Below are positions 58,204 through 64,000 of a stretch of 64,000 nt of DNA, piece after piece; the stretch's first letter is position 1; every line of letters begins with the position of its first letter. The stretch is from Neptunomonas concharum (GTDB lineage: Bacteria > Pseudomonadota > Gammaproteobacteria > Pseudomonadales > Balneatricaceae). Position numbers and translations under genes: made by a program. The stretch covers positions 2,355,160 through 2,419,159 of the forward strand of contig NZ_CP043869.1 of NCBI RefSeq assembly GCF_008630635.1, in the 5' to 3' direction. Below the pieces are notes generated by a model. It had not been told where the DNA came from, did no database searches, and saw only the letters and a program-made list of their open reading frames with translations.

Positions 58204-59278
58204 GCGGATTGACTCCTTGGTTAGCTGGCCATAACGGCAGTTGCTCGGCCACCTCTACACCCCCAGGCTGTAAACGATAACCCAAGCCTAACAACCTCAC
58301 TGGCTTATTTGCGCGCAAAAAACCCTGCTCCATCAAAATCGGAAACAACCCCGGTTGATCCCCCTGCACATGCTGCTCCACCGTGGTTTGCGTAAAATCA
58401 TTAAACTTCAACTTTACAAACACCCCTTGGATACCCAACGACGCTTTATGCTTACTATAACGCGCCTGTAGCTCCGCATACAAAGGGGCAATCTGCGCTA
58501 AACACGCCGCCAATGTTGCTAAATCCTTAGGGAAGGTATGCTCAACACTGACCGACTTACGAATACGGTGATTCGACACCTCACGGTTATCAATCCCCAA
58601 ACTTAGCTCATGCAAACGCTTACCAAAACGGCCAAACTGCTCGATCAGTAAACTCAGCGGCTGGCGGCGCAAATCAGCACACACCATCACGCCCATGGCA
58701 TGCAATCGCTCAGCCGTTTTTGCCCCTACCCCGTGCAGCTTATCCACCGGAAGCGACAACACAAACGCATCAACCTGATCCGGTGTAATCACAAACAGTC
58801 CATCCGGTTTTTGCCAATCACTGGCAATCTTTGCCAAAAACTTATTCGGCGCAACACCCGCCGAAATCGTAATACCGGTCTCGGCCTGTACCCTCGCCTT
58901 GAGCATCTGCGCAATACGGGTCGCACTGCCCTGAAACAACTCCGTATCCGACACATCCAAATACGCCTCATCCAGTGACAATGGCTCGATCAGCGCTGTG
59001 ACCTCCTGATAGATCGCCATAATCTGTACCGATACCGCCTTATACACCCCCATACGCCCCGGAATCACCTTAAGTTGCGGGCACAACTTAAGCGCATGAG
59101 CCGTCGCCATCGCCGAACGCACCCCAAACGCACGCGCCGCATAATTGCAAGTTGCAATCACACCCCGCCGATCGGTACTGCCACCAATCGCTAACGGAAT
59201 ATCCCGATATTCAGGAAAATCGCGCATCTCGACCGCCGCATAAAAACAGTCACAATCACAATGGATGATCTTACGCAT
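58190..59278 (-). CDS. dinB: DNA polymerase IV
   Basis: 362 aa Y-family translesion polymerase. Signatures: HCDCDCFYAAVEMRD, catalytic SLDEAYLDVSD, SAGVAPNKFLAKIASDWQKP, GVGAKTAERLHAMGV, and the little-finger domain to the C-terminus. The C-terminal beta-clamp motif LPLWP is visible. A LexA box lies 43 bp upstream. Co-transcribed with the deaminase gene. Confidence 0.96.
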   Translation of the reverse strand: MRKIIHCDCDCFYAAVEMRDFPEYRDIPLAIGGSTDRRGVIATCNYAARAFGVRSAMATAHALKLCPQLKVIPGRMGVYKAVSVQIMAIYQEVTALIEPLSLDEAYLDVSDTELFQGSATRIAQMLKARVQAETGITISAGVAPNKFLAKIASDWQKPDGLFVITPDQVDAFVLSLPVDKLHGVGAKTAERLHAMGVMVCADLRRQPLSLLIEQFGRFGKRLHELSLGIDNREVSNHRIRKSVSVEHTFPKDLATLAACLAQIAPLYAELQARYSKHKASLGIQGVFVKLKFNDFTQTTVEQHVQGDQPGLFPILMEQGFLRANKPVRLLGLGYRLQPGGVEVAEQLPLWPANQGVNPHDID

Positions 59279-59320
59279 CGCACCACTTCACCGCTGCATT
59301 CCCACCACACAAGATTAATA

Positions 59321-59336
59321 CTGTTTTTTTATACAG
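59321..59336 (-). promoter_or_regulatory. LexA (SOS) box upstream of dinB
   Basis: CTGTTTTTTTATACAG fits CTG-N10-CAG and most of the gammaproteobacterial consensus, 43 bp before the dinB start codon. Confidence 0.88.
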
Positions 59337-59622
59337 CATATTTAGCAAAAGTCAAAAAAGATGCGCACTTTGTCTAACCCCAGTGCACACTATTCTGCTG
59401 GACAACCCCTACAACTCCACTACAATCAAGTAAATAGAAACAAGCTCAAGGAAGATAACGCGCACACGCCAGAATGATATTGCGCATGCGCATTTACAGG
59501 GAAGCCACCTGATAACTCCTTCCAAAAAGCTTATTAAAAAATAATGTGTTAGAGCGGTTTCTGACCTTTAAGTAAGGAATGATATCACTCACGCAGGTGA
59601 ATAAAATATTAAGTGTAAAAAT
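59337..59622. other. intergenic region between dinB and the cassette-like patch
   Basis: No ORF supported. Isolated GTCTAAC (about 59371) and GTTAGAG (about 59546) resemble attC half-boxes, but their neighbourhoods do not pair, so no complete site could be built. The left limit of the foreign patch is therefore unknown. Confidence 0.4.
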
Positions 59623-60027
59623 ATGATCAAGCACATCCTAACTATTTTAGTATTGATGTTTCTCCTCGTAGGCTTGGGAACTATAGGCCTCTATAAATTG
59701 GCAGGAACATACTCCGGTCAAGATGCTATTTGTTTGTCTGGACTAATTGCAGGTTGTTTTGTTGGCTTGTGGTACGGAAAAGTAAATGGAGTAAAACCAA
59801 TTTATGCCGTATTGGTATGTGCAGTTTTCCTAAGTCTGCCGCTGGTGGTTTTGTCGCTCGTCCTCGCTCACGCGAACCAAGACTACGTTGAATCACTAGC
59901 TTTTTTTAGCATAGGTTTTTCGTTGCTTTCATCGTATGTAGTAGGTCTGGGCTGGGGTAAACACTTAACAAACCAAAGCAGCAAGGGCCCTTCGGGCCGG
60001 GACGCGCTAATGCACGCCCCTGTTTGA
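59623..60027 (+). CDS. small integral membrane protein, integron-cassette ORF
   Basis: 134 aa with four hydrophobic segments (about 4-26, 36-50, 59-82, 90-112) and a polar tail. Family unknown. The last 18 codons and the stop are inside an attC site, as often seen for cassette genes. The start has no clear shine-dalgarno. More AT-rich than dinB upstream. Confidence 0.6.
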   Translation: MIKHILTILVLMFLLVGLGTIGLYKLAGTYSGQDAICLSGLIAGCFVGLWYGKVNGVKPIYAVLVCAVFLSLPLVVLSLVLAHANQDYVESLAFFSIGFSLLSSYVVGLGWGKHLTNQSSKGPSGRDALMHAPV

Positions 60028-60037
60028 AGCGTTAGGT
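59963..60037 (+). repeat. integron attC recombination site (75 bp)
   Basis: R'' box ACTTAAC (fits RYYYAAC) and R' core GTTAGGT (fits GTTRRRY) bracket L'' CAAAGCAG and L' CTGTTTG. The inner boxes pair with one extra G in L'', the extrahelical base typical of attC. A GGGCCC-TTC-GGGCC hairpin fills the centre. No integrase or attI is in the window. Confidence 0.78.
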
Positions 60038-60155
60038 GCTCCCCATCTGCCCGCAAAAATCATGCACTTAAGCTTCGTTATCGTGCTATTTTTGCAAAGA
60101 TCATGGTTAAGTGATATAGTTAAGCTTATATAATTTTCAATATATGGCATAAACA

Positions 60156-61484
60156 ATGCTTATAGATTTTTCCTTGCAAAACTACTCTTCCTTCAACTCG
60201 AAACAAGAGTTGAGTATGCTCGCGTCTACCTCAACCAAAGAGAATTACAATCTAAATAACACCAAACAAATTAATGCTTATGGTATTAATAGCCTTTTAA
60301 AAAGTGCATCTATTTTCGGCGCAAATGCTTCTGGAAAATCTAATTTCGCAGCTGCGCTTAACACATTAAAAAGCCTTGTTCTTGAATCTCTAGATTCGAT
60401 TAATGATAAGACAGTAAAGAAAGTCGTTCCATTTCTACTAAAAGAAAATCTCTTTGACAAACCGACGGAGTTTGAGATTACATTCTTAGCAATGGATAAC
60501 ATGTATCGGTATGGTATATCTATCGAGCAAGGGGTAATTTCTGAAGAGTGGCTCTACTGGACTAAAACATCAAGAGAGACTCAATTATTTCATAGAGAAG
60601 GGCAAAAGGTAGTTTTCAACCAACGCTCATTCAGTGAAGCAAAATCCTTTGTTCATAAGGAAGGTGACTCTTGGAATATTGAAAAAACAAAACCGTTTGT
60701 TCCATTTGTTTCTGTATTATCCCAGTTCAATGGCAAAAAATCAGTTGTCGTGACGGACTGGTTTCAAAAACTAAACGTTATTTCTGGACTAGATGACTAT
60801 GGATTTAAAGAGTTCACCATTGACTTATTCGAAGAAAATAGTGAATTCAAAGAATGGTCTCTTGAAATCCTAAAATCTCTTCAAATCGAAGATATTATTG
60901 TCGATGAGACCGAAGAAAACCTTCCTTTACTTAAGAAAGGTTCTTTAGATGACTCCGATCTTGATGATGCATTAAGCAAGCTTCATAGCTTCATAGAAAA
61001 AAATAAGATAAAAAAGAAACTGATTAAAATTGTTAAGGTAAACCCTGAAACTGGAAAGTTTTATTCTTTTCCACTCTCGTTAGAATCCGAAGGTACAAAG
61101 AAATTAATCTATCTTCTAGGTCCGTTGTATGATGTGATTAAAAATGAAGAGATTTTGATTGTCGATGAGTTTGACAATAAGTTCCATACCCTTTTATGTA
61201 AATTTATTATTGATCTTTATCATAAAAGTAATCAAGGAGCTAGCCAGCTAATTGTAACCTGTCATGATACAAACCTGTTAACTAAAGAGTTATTTAGAAG
61301 AGATCAAATTTGGTTTGTTGAAAAAACCCCCCTTAATGAAAGTGAAATATATTCGCTTGTTGAATACAAAGAACACTACACAAGGAAAGAAGGCAGTTAC
61401 AGTAAAGATTACCTTTCAGGAAAGTATGGCGCCATCCCTCTTTTCGGTTCCATAGATGATTTAGGTGAAATCCTGAATGGCTAA
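60156..61484 (+). CDS. AAA15-family (RloA/AbiL-like) ATPase
   Basis: 442 aa. SMC/ABC-like ATPase of the type used in several phage-defence systems: N-terminal FSLQNYSSFNSKQELSMLAS, Walker A GANASGKSN (about 55-63), signature-like SLESEGTKKLIYLL, Walker B EILIVDEFDNKFH and H-switch VTCHDTNLL followed by RRDQIWFVEK. The C-terminal KYGAIPLFG is characteristic of this group. Overlaps the next gene by 8 bp. Located between two attC-like signals and AT-rich. Defence role is inferred from family and context. Confidence 0.88.
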   Translation: MLIDFSLQNYSSFNSKQELSMLASTSTKENYNLNNTKQINAYGINSLLKSASIFGANASGKSNFAAALNTLKSLVLESLDSINDKTVKKVVPFLLKENLFDKPTEFEITFLAMDNMYRYGISIEQGVISEEWLYWTKTSRETQLFHREGQKVVFNQRSFSEAKSFVHKEGDSWNIEKTKPFVPFVSVLSQFNGKKSVVVTDWFQKLNVISGLDDYGFKEFTIDLFEENSEFKEWSLEILKSLQIEDIIVDETEENLPLLKKGSLDDSDLDDALSKLHSFIEKNKIKKKLIKIVKVNPETGKFYSFPLSLESEGTKKLIYLLGPLYDVIKNEEILIVDEFDNKFHTLLCKFIIDLYHKSNQGASQLIVTCHDTNLLTKELFRRDQIWFVEKTPLNESEIYSLVEYKEHYTRKEGSYSKDYLSGKYGAIPLFGSIDDLGEILNG

Positions 61485-61926
61485 GCGTGATAGAAGCGGA
61501 AGAAAAGATAGGTCACGTAAAGAAAATACAAGAAACGAAAGAAAAGTTATCCAAAATAGAGAACTCATGACTTTTAGTTTCAAGTATTTGGATCAAACAC
61601 AACCTTCTAAACAACCTGAAACTATTGCACTATGGGAAGAGCTAGAATTGCTCAACCCTCTTATAAATAGACTTTCAGCGATTTCGCAACTATCCAGAGA
61701 TGAGGCGGTTAATCAGCACCAAATAAAGCCTTATGGTGACTTTCCACCCAAAAATAAGACTGATTTTTTTCATCCACAACACGTTGAGGAAAATGTCGAG
61801 TGGGCTGTTATAGAAGGCATAGGAGGGAAACCGAGGGTCGCAGGTTTCATCTCGGAGAGTACGTTCTATATAGTGTTTCTAGATAGCAAACACAAATTTT
61901 GGATATCAGAAAAAAAACACACCTAA
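61477..61926 (+). CDS. unknown 149-aa partner of the AAA15 ATPase
   Basis: 149 aa, basic N-terminus (MAKRDRSGRKDRSRKENTRN), then a helical middle (ETIALWEELELLNPLINRLS) and a compact beta-rich end (RVAGFISESTFYIVFLD then SKHKFWISEKKH). Starts inside the ATPase stop (ATGGCTAA). It is not RloB-like: no TOPRIM signature and much shorter. The stop codon is part of an attC-like R'' box. Could be the effector of the pair; no fold assigned. Confidence 0.8.
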   Translation: MAKRDRSGRKDRSRKENTRNERKVIQNRELMTFSFKYLDQTQPSKQPETIALWEELELLNPLINRLSAISQLSRDEAVNQHQIKPYGDFPPKNKTDFFHPQHVEENVEWAVIEGIGGKPRVAGFISESTFYIVFLDSKHKFWISEKKHT

Positions 61927-61960
61927 CAAAGCGTTGGTATGACTCCCACTGTCAAGCTTA
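61921..61960 (+). repeat. attC-like half-site after the ATPase pair
   Basis: ACCTAAC (61921-61927) overlaps the stop codon and is followed by AAAGCGTTGG, a common 5' half of attC sites. No matching GTTRRRY 3' half was found in the next 100 bp, so the site seems truncated or degenerate. Confidence 0.45.
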
Positions 61961-62034
61961 AGCACAGATACTCCTGCTTTTTTTAAGCCTACTGGTAAAA
62001 TAGATAGAGTTAATGAATCGAATGAGAATATGCA

Positions 62035-62328
62035 ATGACAAGTAACTCGTTAATTGATAGATATATGAGCAGCGGTTTGATGGTAGTTGCTTCGATGTTT
62101 CTCTATATTTGGTTTTCATACGAATTTTACGAGCAGGTGCCTACAATATTTTGGTTAGTATCAGTATTTTTTGTCATGTTCCAAGCAGAGCACATCTACA
62201 ATTTCATTGGCCGTAATCGATATAAATCATTGCTGTTTTTGTCTGGAACAATCTGGCATCGGCTCATTGCTTGTTTAATACCCTCTATTATCGTTGCAAT
62301 AACGTGGTGGCCTGTAAGCGGCTTATAA
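62035..62328 (+). CDS. small integral membrane protein of unknown function
   Basis: 97 aa with about three hydrophobic segments (12-27, 37-52, 66-92). No family recognised. GAATGAG lies upstream of the ATG. AT-rich like the ATPase pair, in the same orientation, and possibly a further cassette gene. Its 3' side abuts a possible group II intron fragment. Confidence 0.55.
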   Translation: MTSNSLIDRYMSSGLMVVASMFLYIWFSYEFYEQVPTIFWLVSVFFVMFQAEHIYNFIGRNRYKSLLFLSGTIWHRLIACLIPSIIVAITWWPVSGL

Positions 62329-62390
62329 TCGGATCTAATAACCCTCAGCCCCCACAACTCCCTACATGCAGGTTCGCACAGGGCGTTTCA
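62326..62390 (-). other. possible group II intron 3'-end fragment
   Basis: Minus-strand sequence has CCCTGTGC-GAACC-TGCATG-TAGGG, then GTTGTGGGGGCTGAGGG and ATCCGAT, resembling domain V/VI ends of bacterial group II introns. No reverse transcriptase or catalytic 5' part is present. It starts right at the antitoxin stop codon. Recognised by eye only. Confidence 0.3.
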
Positions 62391-62636
62391 CAGGTCATCA
62401 ATATTTACCGATATGCTCTCTTCAGATTCACGCTCGTTAGCAATAGCAAGCAGCTCAAGATCTTCGAGTCTGTCGAGCATCAATTCATACGCTTCAGCAG
62501 GCACGCAATAAAACGCTGGTTCATTTCGGTTTAATACAGCTACAGGTTCACCATAAGCGCTAGTTGCAACTTTCATAGGGTTAGCTTTTAGCTCTGTAAT
62601 ACTGGCTGCAACATCGGCCAAAATCCTAGTGGTCAT
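62388..62636 (-). CDS. YefM/Phd-family antitoxin (orphan)
   Basis: 82 aa. Phd/YefM fold: TTRILADVAASITELKANPM at the N-terminus (DNA binding), YGEPVAVLNRNEPAFYCVPAEAYELML and an acidic tail ERESEESISVNIDDL. Such antitoxins bind a RelE/YoeB/ParE/Doc-type toxin encoded just downstream; here the downstream side holds only the intron-like fragment, so the toxin is missing from its expected place. Confidence 0.85.
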   Translation of the reverse strand: MTTRILADVAASITELKANPMKVATSAYGEPVAVLNRNEPAFYCVPAEAYELMLDRLEDLELLAIANERESEESISVNIDDL

Positions 62637-62723
62637 ACAATAGGTCTCTTAAGTGGTCTTTATATCGGTCATTATAGTCTCAACTAAGCAGTATCACAAG
62701 GCGTCACTAAGCTACAGAATGAT

Positions 62724-63146
62724 TTACCCCTCTGTTAGATTCCTTTCACTTGGTGCATCACTGAGATACTGTACAAACTCCACTTCAAACCCATCGGGGT
62801 CGGTAAAGTAAACATTGCGCCGGTGGGTGTTTTTTGCCCCTGGGTTACTGATGCTAAAACCAGCTTTTTCTAGTCGGGCGATCATGGCATCAATATTATT
62901 GGTGATAAATGCAAAGTGTGCCAACCCGACTTGGTGGCCTGTGTGGTCTCTATTCTCCCCTTCACCATATTCATTCAGCGCCAAGTACTGGAAGTCATCA
63001 CCAAAGTGTAACTAGGTTCTTGGTTTGCCGTACCATTCACCATGGCCTTTGTCGCGGATCACCCAATGGGGAAAGGCTGCTTGGTAAAACGCTAACGACG
63101 CGCTTAGGTCTTTTATCACAAGGTTTATATGTTCTAGCTGCATCAT
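62724..63146 (-). pseudogene. VOC (glyoxalase-like) gene interrupted by an amber codon
   Basis: Reading from the ATG at 63146 gives MMQLEHINLVIKDLSASLAF, then a single TAG at 63012-63014 after GEWYGKPRT, then the frame continues LHFGDDFQYLALNEYGEGEN to VYFTDPDGFEVEFVQYLSD. Together these form a complete VOC domain of about 140 aa. In this position a Trp (TGG) is expected, so one base change explains the stop. A SoxR promoter lies upstream. An internal ATG at 62984 could start only a fragment. Confidence 0.85.
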
Positions 63147-63187
63147 AATCGTGTTTCCTTAACAGTGTTTGATTCAAGATGCAGGGC

Positions 63188-63218
63188 ATGTTAAAACCTC
63201 AAGTTAAGTTGAGGTAAA
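63188..63218 (-). promoter_or_regulatory. SoxR box with SoxR-type promoter
   Basis: CCTCAAGTTAAGTTGAGG (63197-63214) matches the SoxR operator except for one central base. On the minus strand it lies between TTTACC (-35, 63213-63218) and TAACAT (-10, 63188-63193), separated by 19 bp, the long spacer required for SoxR activation. It drives the VOC gene and overlaps the soxR promoter region. Confidence 0.92.
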
Positions 63219-63246
63219 GCATTTTTTTAACTTTTTTATAGAGAGT

Positions 63247-63699
63247 ATGACAATGGGTGAATGGGCCGTAGGCCGAGTAGCAAAACGTGCAGGTGTAAAG
63301 GTAAGCACCCTGCACTTTTATGAAAGCAAAGGTCTGATATTTAGCTATCGCAATGCGGGCAACCAAAGGCGTTATTCTCCAGAGGTACTTAGGCGTATTT
63401 CGGTGATTAAAGCAGCGCAAAAGCTGGGGGTGACGTTAGAGGAAATCCGTGAGGCTTTTTCCAGTTTGCCAGATAATCGCACCCCCACCCAACACGACTG
63501 GGAGCAGCTGTCTAAACAATGGAATCATCAGTTGCAGCAGCGTATTCACTATTTAGAGAGGTTACGTGATTCATTAACGGGGTGCATCGGCTGCGGCTGT
63601 TTATCGATGAAAAACTGCCCCTTATATAACGAAGACGATAAATTGGCAGCTGAAGGCTCAGGGCCTGTGCTATTAAATCGTAAGAGAGAATCTGAGTAA
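63247..63699 (+). CDS. soxR: redox-sensitive MerR-type activator SoxR
   Basis: 150 aa; the second ATG at 63253 has better spacing to GAGAG. MerR HTH (VGRVAKRAGVKVSTLHFYES), dimerisation helix, and the [2Fe-2S] cluster site CIGCGCLSMKNC. Oxidation of the cluster by redox-cycling compounds activates promoters with long spacers. Divergent from the VOC gene with the box between them; no soxS is seen, as usual outside enterics. Confidence 0.96.
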   Translation: MTMGEWAVGRVAKRAGVKVSTLHFYESKGLIFSYRNAGNQRRYSPEVLRRISVIKAAQKLGVTLEEIREAFSSLPDNRTPTQHDWEQLSKQWNHQLQQRIHYLERLRDSLTGCIGCGCLSMKNCPLYNEDDKLAAEGSGPVLLNRKRESE

Positions 63700-63807
63700 T
63701 TGACACTTTGGCTTAAAGTTAACGATATATGTCTTTTAAGCCAGCAGTATGAACAGCCTATTTGCTCGATACTGGCATGACATACATATCGAAAAGGAGT
63801 CATTGTT
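63700..63807 (+). promoter_or_regulatory. promoter and structured leader of the rhodanese gene
   Basis: TTGACA (63700-63705), 18-bp spacer and GATATA form a plausible promoter. A long interrupted stem (63723-63733 with 63779-63791, and GCCAG..GTAT with ATACTGGC inside) ends just before AAAAGGAG. Part of the left arm overlaps the -10 region, so it could be operator or RNA structure. Confidence 0.4.
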
Positions 63808-64000
63808 ATGTCATCTGCCGTATCTCGCGTAGCTGCCGCCAGCAGTGAAGAAGCATTACGCCATTTTGAAGGCTTATTACGTTTTGAGGCCGATTGCTGG
63901 GATGTACACCACGCGATCAGTAACGGTCGCCAAGACTTTGTATTGCTCGATGTACGTAGTATTGAGTGTTTTACCAAGGGCCATGTAGAAGGCGCCGAAA
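63808..64000 (+). CDS. rhodanese-domain protein (partial, runs off the right edge)
   Basis: 64 N-terminal codons in view, preceded by AAGGAG. ALRHFEGLLRFEADCWDVHH then FVLLDVRSIECFTKGHVEGA is the N-terminal half of a rhodanese domain (DVR and GHVEGA). The active-site loop is beyond the window, so catalytic status is unknown. Confidence 0.85.
   Translation, partial: MSSAVSRVAAASSEEALRHFEGLLRFEADCWDVHHAISNGRQDFVLLDVRSIECFTKGHVEGAE

Noticed and set aside
59371-59552. GTCTAAC and GTTAGAG as ends of a further attC
   Set aside because: About 180 bp apart, R' deviates from GTTRRRY, and inner boxes do not pair.
62271-62534. 87-aa plus-strand ORF overlapping the antitoxin
   Set aside because: It crosses two other features, has no family resemblance and is largely the reverse strand of the antitoxin and intron-like fragment.

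Overview
The window reads as a chromosomal segment of a free-living marine-type gammaproteobacterium. RecBC, EI-Ntr (PtsP), an AapJQMP amino-acid importer, a fused LplT-PlsC-Aas protein, a SoxR with its operator, a HopJ-like protein and the uvrB/aminotransferase neighbourhood fit an Oceanospirillales- or Pseudomonadales-like genome. That placement is inference from gene content; no rRNA is present. The only RNA gene seen is tRNA-Val(GAC).

Layout: 1-10.6 kb is housekeeping: the recB 5' part and recC on the minus strand, ptsP, a TetR/MFS pair, a two-receiver response regulator, msrB and tRNA-Val. From 10.6 to 28.5 kb lies an AT-richer accessory block. It holds a four-gene periplasmic operon (di-heme cytochrome c, MauG/CCP-like di-heme protein, TPR protein, parallel beta-helix protein ending in a cytochrome c domain), an intact IS3-family element with 4-bp target duplication, an AraC-type regulator, a coniferyl-aldehyde-type dehydrogenase, a convergent operon DUF1302 - DUF1329 - Ycf48/BNR propeller - RND/MMPL transporter, and a Cache-domain histidine kinase with a NarL-type regulator. 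Together these look like an envelope system for handling and oxidising a hydrophobic substrate; the substrate is unknown.

From 28.6 to 59.3 kb the content is again core: PilZ-like protein, uvrB, class I aminotransferase, a TetR-controlled RND tripartite efflux operon, two uncharacterised acidic proteins, dcd, apbC, the Aas fusion with its TetR regulator and twin operators, trmA, an HDOD protein, metG, the aapJQMP operon, hopJ-like, a SulP transporter, a deaminase and dinB with a clear LexA box.

From 59.6 to 62.7 kb is a small AT-rich patch with integron-cassette features and no integrase in view. It contains a membrane-protein ORF ending inside a well-formed attC site, then an overlapping pair (AAA15-type ATPase plus a 149-aa protein of unknown family) whose last stop codon lies in a second attC-like half-site, a further membrane protein, a possible group II intron 3' fragment, and a YefM/Phd-type antitoxin without a toxin. 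I consider the ATPase/small-protein pair, a possible cassette-borne defence module, and the cytochrome/beta-helix operon the two most novel systems here. The window ends with a SoxR-box-controlled VOC gene broken by one amber codon, soxR, and the start of a rhodanese-domain gene behind a structured leader.
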